64,000 nucleotides of DNA from Vineibacter terrae (lineage in GTDB: Bacteria > Pseudomonadota > Alphaproteobacteria > Reyranellales > Reyranellaceae), in assembly GCF_008039615.1 (NCBI RefSeq), contig NZ_VDUZ01000031.1, forward strand, positions 1 to 64,000, given 5' to 3'. Below, piece by piece: positions 36,561 to 45,647 of this stretch. A program made the translations under genes and the position numbers. Each line of letters begins with the position of its first letter. Position 1 is the first letter of the stretch. The notes under the pieces are model-generated. The model was not told where the DNA came from, did no database searches, and saw only the letters and a program-made list of their open reading frames with translations.

Positions 36561-36680
36561 CTAGTGCCCGGAATCGCTGGTCGCTGATACGTCCGTCATC
36601 CCGAGCGCTGCGAGGGATCTCCTGCGCGGGACGCACGGTGCGCCATTCGCGGGAGATCCCTCGCTGCGCTCGGGATGACG
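36561..36680. repeat. GTCATCCCGAGC-type element (full copy)
   Basis: The outer segment CTAGTGCCCGGAATCGCTGG plus TCGCTGATACGTCC is followed by a long hairpin from GTCATCCCGAGCGCTGCGAG through GAGGGATCTCC / GGAGATCCCTC to CTCGGGATGAC. It has the same architecture as the copies at 29123, 53802, 62273 and 63907. It lies between the divergent DUF2231 and universal stress genes. Confidence 0.8.
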
Positions 36681-36765
36681 GCAGCGGCTGACCTTTCATC
36701 GATAGCCGATACTGGAGGGCTCAATAGTTCTTCTGCGCAGCAGAGAGGATACCTTGGTTGCCGGG

Positions 36766-36785
36766 TCTCCGTAGTTTCCGAGTCT
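36766..36785 (+). promoter_or_regulatory. 20-bp shared site upstream of the universal stress gene
   Basis: TCTCCGTAGTTTCCGAGTCT lies 115 bases before the universal stress start and is identical to the minus-strand sequence at 31963-31982. Its distance from the gene suits an activator or repressor site. The LuxR-type regulator at 32164-34047 is an obvious but untested candidate to bind it. Confidence 0.5.
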
Positions 36786-36899
36786 ATTGCTCGATTTTCA
36801 GCCGCTTATGGTTGGGGCAGCTGGTGCGCTGGAACTCAGGTTTTCCGGGCCGCGATCCACGGCGAAGACCAGATCGACCGCACGAAGGAGGCAGCTGGA

Positions 36900-37709
36900 A
36901 TGTCTTTGCGAACGTTGTTGGTTCATGCCGACACAGACGAACAGTTGATGAATCGCGTGACGCTGGCCGCCGGTCTCGCTCGTGCGCACGATGCGAAGCT
37001 GATAGTCGCCTTTCCGTTGCAGGCGCCCTTGGACGTCACATTCTACTCCGAGTACGTGGCGGTGGAGACGATACAAGCTCTGATCGGGGCTGAGCAGCAG
37101 CGTGCCGCGGATGTACGAGCCAAGGTCGCTGACCGATTGGCAGGCGAAGGTATCTCCTGGCAATGGCGCACTTGTGACGGGGGTGCGCAGAATACGCTTC
37201 CCAGGATCGGTGCCGTCGCAGATGTCATCGTCATGGGCCAGGGCGCGGTCGATACACACGCGTCACTGGTGGCCGCCGTGGCGCTGACTGCAGGTCGGCC
37301 GGTCCTATGCATGCCGAACGGCGCGAGGTTCGAATCCTGCGGAAAGCGGATCCTTCTGGCATGGAACGGCAGCCGTGAATCGGCGCGCGCGGCTCATGAT
37401 GTCCTGCCCTTCTTGAAGGGCGCCGACCAGGTTGTAGTCTTCACTGCCGGCCGAATCACGGGACACGACGCCAGCGTGGCCGATATCGCCGCATACTTCG
37501 CGGCCCACGGCACCAGAATCGAGGTCAGGCACGCGATGCTGGCCGAAGTGGACACTGGTACCGGAATCCTGCAGGCCGCGGCTGAGAGTGACGCCGACAT
37601 GATCGCCATGGGTGCCTATGGTCACAGCCGGCTCCGTGAATGGGTCTTCGGCGGGACCACCCGCACCATCCTGACCGCGATGACGATACCGGTGCTGCTG
37701 TCTCATTGA
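36900..37709 (+). CDS. Universal stress protein, two UspA domains
   Basis: 269 residues from the ATG at 36900 (AAGGAGGC upstream); longer in-frame starts add unrelated sequence. Two tandem UspA domains are present. The second has KRILLAWNGSRESARAAHDV and the ATP-type motif GAYGHSRLREWVFGGTTRTI (G-x2-G-x9-G-S/T form). The first (MSLRTLLVHADTDEQLMNRV) has lost that motif, with GQGAVDTHASL in its place. It leads a plus-strand set with Rnk, glycogen synthase and glucoamylase, and carries the 20-bp site upstream. Confidence 0.92.
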   Translation: MSLRTLLVHADTDEQLMNRVTLAAGLARAHDAKLIVAFPLQAPLDVTFYSEYVAVETIQALIGAEQQRAADVRAKVADRLAGEGISWQWRTCDGGAQNTLPRIGAVADVIVMGQGAVDTHASLVAAVALTAGRPVLCMPNGARFESCGKRILLAWNGSRESARAAHDVLPFLKGADQVVVFTAGRITGHDASVADIAAYFAAHGTRIEVRHAMLAEVDTGTGILQAAAESDADMIAMGAYGHSRLREWVFGGTTRTILTAMTIPVLLSH

Positions 37710-37806
37710 AGCTTGGTGCGGAACGTCAGTGACGGCAGGAGTCCGGCACCGCAGCACATTTGTTGCCGTACAACTCGTCCAACGCGTCCTTCGAAAGGGG
37801 GGAGAT

Positions 37807-38409
37807 GTGATCCACGCAGCTGTGCGAACGGCGGACATCGCGCCGGAAATCATCATGACGGAGCGAGATCATGCCAGACTCGACAATTTGCTCCGCGAGC
37901 ATGCGTCCATCCGGTCCTGGAAGGCTGTCGTCTTCCTGACAGGTGAAATGAAGCGGGCGAGAATCATCGCCGACGACGAGATCGATGAGACCGTCGTGAC
38001 GCTTCACACGCGCGTCGCTTTTCTTGACGACTACAGCGACGAGCCAACCATCGTCACGCTGACATTGCCGGGCGAGCGAGGTTTGTACGTGGATGCGATC
38101 TCCGTGCTGACGCCGCCGGGGGCTGCGCTACTGGGCCTTTCCGAAGGGCAGTCGATCACGTACGCCGCCCCGGATGGTGGTGTGAAGACCATCACGGTCA
38201 CCAAAGTGCTGTTTCAACCTCAAGCAGTCCGGACTCGGACGGTGCGCAGCTTGAGGGGCTTCAGCTCGACTTCAAACAATTTGGACGCGCCCGGCGAGGG
38301 GGGGCATCGAGCATCGGGGCCTACGGACATTCGCGGAAAGTCGGACTGTTTGCGGGCCGGGCGCGACGCGATCGCGACCGGCGGTTCTGGTCGGTTCTCC
38401 AGCTTCTAG
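37807..38409 (+). CDS. rnk: Rnk/GreA-type nucleoside diphosphate kinase regulator with C-terminal extension
   Basis: 200 residues from a GTG at 37807 that has GGGGGGAGAT directly upstream. The Rnk pattern runs from PEIIMTERDHARLDNLL to the FKBP-like GreA C-domain (TLTLPGERGLYVDAISVLTP, GAALLGLSEGQSITY, VTKVLFQPQAV). Rnk-family proteins bind RNA polymerase in the secondary channel. Normal members end at about residue 140. Here about 55 Ser/Gly/Arg-rich residues follow, which may be a non-conserved tail or read-through of a lost stop. It lies 97 bases after the universal stress gene. Confidence 0.85.
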   Translation: MIHAAVRTADIAPEIIMTERDHARLDNLLREHASIRSWKAVVFLTGEMKRARIIADDEIDETVVTLHTRVAFLDDYSDEPTIVTLTLPGERGLYVDAISVLTPPGAALLGLSEGQSITYAAPDGGVKTITVTKVLFQPQAVRTRTVRSLRGFSSTSNNLDAPGEGGHRASGPTDIRGKSDCLRAGRDAIATGGSGRFSSF

Positions 38410-38475
38410 CCTGTGAGCGTGAGCTCTGGCGCGATACCGGCTCGAAACAACGAATCGGCGAAGGATGGGAGTGAG

Positions 38476-40041
38476 ATGATGGATGATAGGCATCGTATTG
38501 CCGGCTCAGCGCCGCGCATTCTGTTCGTCTCGTCGGAAGTCTTTCCGCTAGCCAAGACCGGCGGCCTTGCCGACGTCTCGAGCGCTCTGCCCGCGGCCCT
38601 GTCATGTTTGGGAGCGGACGTCCGTGTCATGCTCCCCGGCTATTCGCAGGCGCTCGATCTCGCAGGCTGCCTGGATGTCGTGAGCGGCTGCGAGTTGCCC
38701 GACGGCAGGCTCCTCATGGGTCGTCTGCCGGATTCGGGTGTGCCGATCATCTTGTTCGATGCACCAGCGCTGTTCGCGCGTGAGGGTGGCATCTACCAGG
38801 ACAGCGACCGCAAGGATTGGCCCGACAATGATCACCGCTTCGCCGCGTTCTGCCGGGCAGCAGCCTTTGTCGCGCTCGGAAGGACCACGCTCGGCTGGCG
38901 CCCGCAGATCGTTCACGCCAATGACTGGCACACCGGGATGATCTCCGCTTTCCTGCACTTCAGCGGCCAAATTCGTCCGAAGACCGTCTTCACCATTCAC
39001 AACCTGGCCTTTCAGGGCAACTTCCCGCTGACGGCGTTCTCCAATCTGGGTCTGCCGAGCGAAGCTTTGTCGCCGGAGGGAATCGAGTTCTACAATCAGA
39101 TATCCTTCATCAAGGCCGCCATCCGCTACAGCGACCGACTTACAACGGTCAGCCCGACCTACGCGCGCGAGATCCTGACGCCGGAGCATGGCTGCGGCCT
39201 CGATGGCCTGCTGCGTGCCCGCGCCGCCGACCTCACCGGTATCCTCAACGGCGTCGACTACGATGTTTGGGATCCAGCAAACGACACCGAGCTGCCATGC
39301 CCATACAGCCACGACGACCTCGCTGGAAAAGACGACTGCAAGGCGAGTCTCCGCCACGAGATGGGGCTCTCGCAGGCTGTGGGTGCACCACTCATAGGCT
39401 ATGTGAATCGGCTGACCCATCAGAAGATGGCGGACGTCGTGCTGGACGTCGTGCCGCGAATCGTCGCCAACGGCGCGCAAATCGTGGTCCATGGCAAGGG
39501 CGACCGCGCTTTCGAGGAGCGCTTCGAAAGCGTCGCACGGGCACATCCCGACAACGTTGCGGTACGGCTTGGCTATACCGAGGCATTGGCGCATCGGATT
39601 GTCGGCGGATGCGATCTTTCCCTCACGCCGGCCCGCTTTGAGCCCTGCGGACTGACGACGATGTACGCCATGCGATATGGTGCGCTACCCGTCACGCGCG
39701 CTGTCGGAGGCCTCGTGGACACAGTCGAAGATGCGGGGACAGTGAATGCCGACGATGATCTCGGCTCTGGCTTCGCGTTTGCACGGGCGACGGTCGATGA
39801 TATGGAAGACAGCCTGATAAGGGCTTCGTCGTGGTATCACGACAGCGATGCCTGGAAGCGTCTTCAACGTCGCGCCATGCTGCGGGACTTCGGCTGGAAA
39901 CGATCGGCACAACGGTACTTGGAGCTTTACGCCGCTCTCCTCGGCGGAGCGCCACCTCGGTTTGACGAGCGGCCGCCGGCGCGTGATGAATATCCGATTG
40001 CTCCTTCCGTCCCATGTGATGCCCTTCAGATGGGAGGATGA
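38476..40041 (+). CDS. glgA: Glycogen (starch) synthase GlgA
   Basis: ADP-glucose-dependent alpha-1,4-glucan synthase (GT5), 521 residues. The start at 38476 follows GGGAGTGAG; the next codon is also ATG. Landmarks are the N-terminal ADP-glucose motif FPLAKTGGLADVSSALPAAL, VHANDWHTGMISAFLHFSGQ, TVFTIHNLAFQGNFP, GILNGVDYDVWDPANDTELP and the acidic LTPARFEPCGLTTMYAMRYG near the C-terminus. Its stop overlaps the next gene, so glycogen synthesis is co-expressed with a glucan-hydrolysing enzyme. No glgB or glgC is present in the window. Confidence 0.94.
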   Translation: MMDDRHRIAGSAPRILFVSSEVFPLAKTGGLADVSSALPAALSCLGADVRVMLPGYSQALDLAGCLDVVSGCELPDGRLLMGRLPDSGVPIILFDAPALFAREGGIYQDSDRKDWPDNDHRFAAFCRAAAFVALGRTTLGWRPQIVHANDWHTGMISAFLHFSGQIRPKTVFTIHNLAFQGNFPLTAFSNLGLPSEALSPEGIEFYNQISFIKAAIRYSDRLTTVSPTYAREILTPEHGCGLDGLLRARAADLTGILNGVDYDVWDPANDTELPCPYSHDDLAGKDDCKASLRHEMGLSQAVGAPLIGYVNRLTHQKMADVVLDVVPRIVANGAQIVVHGKGDRAFEERFESVARAHPDNVAVRLGYTEALAHRIVGGCDLSLTPARFEPCGLTTMYAMRYGALPVTRAVGGLVDTVEDAGTVNADDDLGSGFAFARATVDDMEDSLIRASSWYHDSDAWKRLQRRAMLRDFGWKRSAQRYLELYAALLGGAPPRFDERPPARDEYPIAPSVPCDALQMGG

Positions 40042-40043
40042 AC

Positions 40044-42446
40044 ATGTCCTTCGAGAAACCCGCGCCGGGATGGCCTGGCAGTCCGGCGCGGTGGACGTCG
40101 AGCGCCAAAAGCGGCGTCGGCACGGCGCTGCAGCCGCAGAGTCGGGTCTGGTTCACCCTGAGTCACGGTATCCTCAACGAGATCTACTATCCACGAGTTG
40201 ATCAGGCGTGCACGCGGGATCTGGGCCTCATCGTCACCGACGGGCACAGCTTCTTCTCGGAAGAGAAGCGTGATGCGAACAGCACAATTCGACAGATCGC
40301 CGAGGGCGTGCCGGCCTTCATCGTCACAAGCGTATGCAATCAGAAGCGCTACCAGATCGAAAAGTTGGTGTTCGCTGATCCTCGCCGGGATGTCGTGCTT
40401 CAACGCGTGACGTTTGAGGCGCTCGCCGGCGCCGCCCGCGACTACAAGCTTTATGCGCTCCTTGCACCACATCTTGTGAACAAGGGCGCTGGCAACACGG
40501 CATGGATCGACGATTACAAGGGCGTATCGATGCTCTTTGCCGAGGGCGACGGAACGACGCTGGCCTTTGGCTGCTCGATTCCCTTTGCCGGGAGCTCGGC
40601 GGGCTTCGTCGGAGTCTCGGACGGCTGGCAGGATCTGCGGCAACATTTCGAGCTGCGCTGGCGCTACGATGTTGCGCGCAACGGCAATGTCGCGCTCACC
40701 GGCGAAGTGAACCTGGCAGAGTGTGATGGCAGCTTCATTCTCGCATTGGGGTTCGGCAGGACGGCCGCAGAAGCCGCGCTTCGGGTTCACATCAGCCTCA
40801 ACAAGGATGTTGACGAGGCGCTCGGCGAATATGTGGCTGGATGGCGCGCATGGCAGGACACGCTCCTGCCGCTCGACCATGCCGGGCATTCGAAAGGACA
40901 CAATGCATATCGGGTGAGCACAGCCGTGCTGCGGACGCACGAGGCTCGCTCGTTTGCCGGCGGCTACATCGCCAGCTTGTCCGTTCCCTGGGGCTTCGCC
41001 AAGGGCGACCATGATCTTGGCGGCTATCATCTCGTCTGGCCGCGCGATCTCGTCGAGACCGCCGGTGGGCTCTTGGCCGCGGGAGCGAAGAAAGAGGCAC
41101 GACAGGTCATCGATTACCTCCAGGGCATTCAGGAAGCCGATGGCCACTGGCCGCAGAATTGCTGGCTCGACGGAACGCCTTATTGGAACGGTGTGCAGCT
41201 CGACGAATGCGCTTTTCCCATTCTTCTCGTCGATCTCGCACTCCGCGAAGGTGCCTTGTCCGGAGCCGATCTGCCCGGTCTGTGGCCGATGATCGCGAGA
41301 GCCGCTGGATATATTGTCAGAAACGGACCGGTTACTGGACAGGATCGTTGGGAAGAAGATGGCGGCTATTCGCCCTTCACTCTCGCGGTCGAGATCGCCG
41401 CGCTGCTGGCTGCAGCCGAACTGGCCGATGGCATCGCTGCACCGGGTTCAATCACCTACCTTCGCGAGACCGCCGATATCTGGAACAGTCTGATCGAGCA
41501 GTGGACCTATGCCACCGATACGCCGCTCGCCCGGCAAGTGGGCGTCGAAGGCTACTACGTTCGTATCACTCCGCCGGAGACTGCCGATGCCGCATCGCCC
41601 ATGAGCGGCTTCGTTCCCATCAAGAACCGCCCGCCTGAAGCGAGCCGCGAGAGAACGTCGCTTGTGGTGAGTCCCGATGCGCTCGCGCTCGTGCGCTTCG
41701 GGCTGCGAGCCGCCGACGATCCACGCGTTCTGAATACCGTGCGGGTCGTCGATGCCCTGCTGAAGGTGGATTTGCCCGCGGGGCCGTGTTGGCATCGTTA
41801 TAACAATGACGGGTACGGCGAGCACGAGGATGGTCGGCCGTTTGATGGTACTGGCATCGGTCGCGCTTGGCCGTTGCTCACGGGCGAGCGGGCGCATTAT
41901 GAGCTCGCGGCGGGTAACCGGGCCGGCACCGAGGCATTGGTTGCGGCGCTCGAAGGTTTCGGCAGCGATGGTCATCTCATCCCCGAGCAGGTGTGGGACG
42001 TGGCGGACATCCCCGAGCGCGAACTCTTCCATGGCAGGCCTTCTGGCTCGGCGATGCCGTTGGCCTGGGCGCATGCGGAGCATGCCAAGCTCCTGCGCTC
42101 GCTGGCGGACGGGCGTGTGTTCGACATGCCGCCGCAGCCGAAAGAGCGCTATCAGGCTCAACACCTACGCCCTCTCCCCTCCATCTGGCGTTTCAACAAC
42201 AAGTGTCGCTGCTTGCCGGCAGGACGTGTTCTGCGAGTCGAGCTTCTTGCGGCGGCGTCGGTCCACTGGAGCGTGGACCGCTGGCAAACCATCCGGGATA
42301 CGCCGACGAAAGATAGCGGCCTCGGTATCCACTTCGTCGACCTCGATACAGCGAGCCTCAGGCGGGGTAGCGCGATCGTCTTCACGCTCTATTGGCCTGT
42401 CGAAGACCGATGGGAAGGTGTTGACTATGATATCGTCGTTGAGTGA
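40044..42446 (+). CDS. GH15 glucoamylase (glucan 1,4-alpha-glucosidase)
   Basis: 800 residues. ATG 40044 was chosen because GGGAGG lies six bases upstream; an ATG two codons earlier (40038) overlaps the glgA stop as ATGA. It has an N-terminal beta-sandwich (about 15-270) with YYPRVDQACTRDLGLIVTDG, a six-hairpin catalytic domain with GYHLVWPRDLVETAGGLLAA, the general acid Glu in QDRWEEDGGYSPFTLAVEI, the base in RAWPLLTGERAHYEL, and a C-terminal accessory domain (RVLRVELLAAASVHWSVDRW). No signal peptide is visible, so it probably trims internal glycogen. Confidence 0.92.
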   Translation: MSFEKPAPGWPGSPARWTSSAKSGVGTALQPQSRVWFTLSHGILNEIYYPRVDQACTRDLGLIVTDGHSFFSEEKRDANSTIRQIAEGVPAFIVTSVCNQKRYQIEKLVFADPRRDVVLQRVTFEALAGAARDYKLYALLAPHLVNKGAGNTAWIDDYKGVSMLFAEGDGTTLAFGCSIPFAGSSAGFVGVSDGWQDLRQHFELRWRYDVARNGNVALTGEVNLAECDGSFILALGFGRTAAEAALRVHISLNKDVDEALGEYVAGWRAWQDTLLPLDHAGHSKGHNAYRVSTAVLRTHEARSFAGGYIASLSVPWGFAKGDHDLGGYHLVWPRDLVETAGGLLAAGAKKEARQVIDYLQGIQEADGHWPQNCWLDGTPYWNGVQLDECAFPILLVDLALREGALSGADLPGLWPMIARAAGYIVRNGPVTGQDRWEEDGGYSPFTLAVEIAALLAAAELADGIAAPGSITYLRETADIWNSLIEQWTYATDTPLARQVGVEGYYVRITPPETADAASPMSGFVPIKNRPPEASRERTSLVVSPDALALVRFGLRAADDPRVLNTVRVVDALLKVDLPAGPCWHRYNNDGYGEHEDGRPFDGTGIGRAWPLLTGERAHYELAAGNRAGTEALVAALEGFGSDGHLIPEQVWDVADIPERELFHGRPSGSAMPLAWAHAEHAKLLRSLADGRVFDMPPQPKERYQAQHLRPLPSIWRFNNKCRCLPAGRVLRVELLAAASVHWSVDRWQTIRDTPTKDSGLGIHFVDLDTASLRRGSAIVFTLYWPVEDRWEGVDYDIVVE

Positions 42447-42544
42447 TCTCGCTGCCAGCGAGAGATTTCAGCAGCGACAGCGTTGTTGCGTCCTGCTTCG
42501 CGGTATCCGCGACGACCGGGGATGGGACGGCAGACGCCGCATGC

Positions 42545-43813
42545 CTACGGCCATGCGAACGGCTGTGGATACGGTCGCCCGAACGGCCGTCCGGCCTTCA
42601 CCGTCTGCACCGGCTTGATGTGGCGCTCGCCCTTGCGCTGGTTCTGGCGGGTGTCGACGAAGTCCACCGGGCCTTCCACCAGCGCGACGATGGACAGGTC
42701 GGCCGGCGCCCCGACCTGCAGCGTGCCGAGCCTGGGCACGCGGCCGATCGCGGTCGCGGGGTTGATCGTCGCCATGGCCACGACATGCTCCAGCGGCACG
42801 CCGAGGTTCAGGAACTTGCTCATCACCCACGGCAGGAACGGCTTGCCCGGCGTGTTCACGCTGACGGCGTGCACGTCGCTGCTGATGATGTCGGGGGTGA
42901 AGCCCTGCTGCAGCGCCGCCTCGCAGACCGTGTAGTCGAAGCTGCCGCCGCCATGCCCGACATCGATCAGCACGCCGCGGCGCTTGGCGGCCAGCGCCGC
43001 GTCCAGGACGCGTCCGTTGACCACGGTGTTGTTGCCGGCGCCGCTATAGGCGTGCGTCAGCACGTCGCCCGGCCGCAGCAGGTCGAGCAGCGCCGAGAGG
43101 TCGCCCGGCGCGTTGCCGATGTGGCACATCACCCGCGCGCCTTCGACGCCTGAGCGTTCGGTCGCCGCGATCGCGCGCTTCAGCGGCTCCAGGCCGTTCT
43201 GGCCGACGACATCGAGCGTCTCGCGCACCTTCATGCCCAGCAGCACGTCGGGGTTCTCGGCCAGCATCTTGGCCGCGGCATCGACCCGGGCGTGGTCGAT
43301 GTTGAGCATCTCGCCGACCGGGAAGCCCGACAGGCCGATCGACGAGATGTGCAGGAAGGCGAGGATGCGGGTGCGCGACTGCGCGATGACTGCACGCTTG
43401 AAGGCCGAGAAGCTGCCGACGCCGGCATCGCCGGCGCTGACATAGGTCGTGGTGCCGGTGTAGGGCACCAGCTCGTCACCCGACAAGCCGATGCCGCCGC
43501 CATGCAGCACATGCGCATGGAAATCGATCAGGCCGGGCAGCACGAGCTGGCCGGCGGCGTCCAGCGTCTGCGTGCCGCGCTGGGGCGCAATCTCGCGCTC
43601 GACCGCGGCGATCATCGCGTTGCGGATGCCGATGTCGCGCCGCCCGCGCAGGTTCTGGCTCGGATCGATCACCTCGCCGCCGCGCACGACGAGGTCGTAG
43701 GGATCATCGGGCCCGAAGGCGGCTACGCGCGCCATCGCCTCCTGGATGAAGCCGGCCGCCGCCAGCGAGGCGCCGGCACCGTGCAGCAATGTCCTGCGGG
43801 TCACGTCATCCAT
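42545..43813 (-). CDS. Tat-exported amidohydrolase/deacetylase-family metallohydrolase
   Basis: 422 residues, start behind GGGGAGACGATC. The N-terminus DDVTRRTLLHGAGASLAAAG is a twin-arginine signal. The barrel has the metal motif PGLIDFHAHVLHGG (His99, His101), the bridging-Lys region LLGMKVRETLD, ARVMCHIGNAP and the Asp motif DIISSDVHAVS, as in the Atu3266/EF0837 amidohydrolase group, whose characterised members cleave acyl groups from small molecules. The composite beta-sandwich closes at the end (LGTLQVGAPADLSIVALVEG). It converges on the glucoamylase gene. Confidence 0.9.
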   Translation of the reverse strand: MDDVTRRTLLHGAGASLAAAGFIQEAMARVAAFGPDDPYDLVVRGGEVIDPSQNLRGRRDIGIRNAMIAAVEREIAPQRGTQTLDAAGQLVLPGLIDFHAHVLHGGGIGLSGDELVPYTGTTTYVSAGDAGVGSFSAFKRAVIAQSRTRILAFLHISSIGLSGFPVGEMLNIDHARVDAAAKMLAENPDVLLGMKVRETLDVVGQNGLEPLKRAIAATERSGVEGARVMCHIGNAPGDLSALLDLLRPGDVLTHAYSGAGNNTVVNGRVLDAALAAKRRGVLIDVGHGGGSFDYTVCEAALQQGFTPDIISSDVHAVSVNTPGKPFLPWVMSKFLNLGVPLEHVVAMATINPATAIGRVPRLGTLQVGAPADLSIVALVEGPVDFVDTRQNQRKGERHIKPVQTVKAGRPFGRPYPQPFAWP

Positions 43814-43858
43814 GATCGTCTCCCCAAGGTTCCGCCGCCGTCCCGTCCTGCCGCCGGC

Positions 43859-45508
43859 TCACGCCGCCGCGCGCCGGCACAGGCACGAGGCGCGCACCGG
43901 CACGTCGGCGCGGGCCTGCGCCAGGTCGAGCCGCGCCTTGATCAGCGGCGCCTCCACCGTGTCGCCGCGCCGCGTCAGGCACTCGTGCAGGCCATGCAGG
44001 CTCCAGACATTGTCGGGGTGCTGGCAGGCGCGGCTGAGCGTGTGGTCGAAGCCGAGATCGGCGCGGTAGACCGCCTCGGCCTCGGCCAGCCGGCCCTGCT
44101 CCAGCAGCAGGGCGCCCAGCGCATGCCGCGTCGGCTGCATCCAGCCCCACGGCTCGTCGTAGGGCAGCGCATCCTCGAGCGCGACCGAGCGGCGCAGATG
44201 GGCGAAGGCGATGTCGATGTTGCCGCGGCGGTATTCGAGCTCGCCCGTCAGCATCTCGTCGGCGATGGCGAGCAGGTCGACGACCGTGTTGTTGTGCACG
44301 CGCCGTGTGTCGGGCACGCGGGCGCGCGCCTCGCGGAACGCCGCGCGCGCCTGCTCCGCCGCCGCGATCTCGCCCAGGACCGAATGCGCCAGCCCCTTGG
44401 CGTAGAGCATCATCGCCGTCGTCGCGCAGTAGAGGTCGCGGTCCCGGGGCAATTCCTGGTCGATGATCTCGCGCCATTTGCCGAAGCGCACCAGCACATG
44501 CTGCTTCATCGGAATGTAGCCCTCGACGAAATCGGCCATCGGCGGCGAGGGGATGCGCATCAAGGCTTCCGGCGTGGTGTCGATCAGCTCCTGCGCCGCC
44601 TGCAGCGCCGGCGCGTACTGGCCCAGGAACATCGCGCCGTAGATCGCGAAATGGTGGTTGTGGGTGCGGTAGAGCGCATAGACGTTCATCGCCCCTTCGC
44701 GCGCCAGGTACTTGCGGTCGACGGCGATCGCCTTCTGGTTATAGACCAGCACGTCGCGGTAGTTGCCGCACAGCACGTCGATATGGGTCGGCATGTGGAT
44801 CAGGTGGCCGGCATCGGGCACCAGCTCGCGCAGCCGGTCGCCGGCGCGCAGCGCGCGCTGCGGAAACGGCGACATCTCCATCAGGTGGACATAGAGGTGC
44901 AGCAGGCCGGGATGGTCCCACGCCGCCGGCTCCTTCTCGAACAGCCCTTCCAGCAGCGCGACCGCCTCGCGCGTGCCGGCGTCCTGCGCGACATCGCCGG
45001 TCGACAGGTCCCACATCTTCCACGGCGTCTCGTTCATGATCGCCTCGGCCAGCACGCAGGCGACGTCGAGGTCGCCGCCGAAATCGCCGAACACAAGGCG
45101 CATCTGCCTGGTGTAGGCCTTGTCCCAGCCGGACTGGTCCTCGATCGGCTCGCGCTGCGGATAGCGGGCGGGCAGGGCGCGGATCAGGGCCTGCTCGACC
45201 GGGCTGGCGCCACCGGCCAGCGACAGCGCCGCCTGCATCGCGTCGTAGGCGACGGCCAGCGCCTGGGCCTTGCCGGCCGGGTCGTAGAGGTGCCAGGGCA
45301 GGTTGTAGTTGGGGCCGGCCGCATAGGCGATGCCCCATTGCGCCATGGCGCAGCCCGGATCGTGCTGCAGCGCGTTGCCGAAGCACTTGATTGCCTCGGC
45401 GTGGTTGAAGCCGAACACCCAGTTCAGCCCGCGGTCGAACCACGCCTGCGCCGCGGCGGACGTCGTGGTGATCGGGCGGGAATAGGCACCCAGCTCGTAG
45501 TAGCTCAT
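43859..45508 (-). CDS. Tetratricopeptide-repeat protein of unknown function
   Basis: 549 residues from the ATG at 45508, set by GGGAGGCGAGAC. It consists of helical repeats throughout: the first TPR (AAQAWFDRGLNWVFGFNHAE plus AIKCFGNALQHDPGCAMAQW) is canonical, and later ones are looser. The conserved core HPGLLHLYVHLMEMSPFPQR with HLIHMPTHIDVLCGNYRDVL contains several His and is typical of a bacterial TPR family with no known activity. There is no signal peptide. It lies 45 bases upstream of the amidohydrolase, probably in one transcript. Confidence 0.85.
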   Translation of the reverse strand: MSYYELGAYSRPITTTSAAAQAWFDRGLNWVFGFNHAEAIKCFGNALQHDPGCAMAQWGIAYAAGPNYNLPWHLYDPAGKAQALAVAYDAMQAALSLAGGASPVEQALIRALPARYPQREPIEDQSGWDKAYTRQMRLVFGDFGGDLDVACVLAEAIMNETPWKMWDLSTGDVAQDAGTREAVALLEGLFEKEPAAWDHPGLLHLYVHLMEMSPFPQRALRAGDRLRELVPDAGHLIHMPTHIDVLCGNYRDVLVYNQKAIAVDRKYLAREGAMNVYALYRTHNHHFAIYGAMFLGQYAPALQAAQELIDTTPEALMRIPSPPMADFVEGYIPMKQHVLVRFGKWREIIDQELPRDRDLYCATTAMMLYAKGLAHSVLGEIAAAEQARAAFREARARVPDTRRVHNNTVVDLLAIADEMLTGELEYRRGNIDIAFAHLRRSVALEDALPYDEPWGWMQPTRHALGALLLEQGRLAEAEAVYRADLGFDHTLSRACQHPDNVWSLHGLHECLTRRGDTVEAPLIKARLDLAQARADVPVRASCLCRRAAA

Positions 45509-45647
45509 GTCTCGCCTCCCAAGCCTGGCCTGTTGTGTCGACGCGGTACCGGGATGCGCTGGCGCTCGGCAGCCCCGGCCAGCCTCGGGAGCCGTGCCGA
45601 AGCGTAGGCCAGCCCGGCGGCCGGCGGAAGACATAAGCCGGCGCCGA

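Noticed and set aside
37320-37340. AGGTTCGAATCCTGC, resembling a tRNA T-arm
   Set aside because: It lies inside the universal stress coding sequence, and no acceptor, D or anticodon arms can be formed around it.
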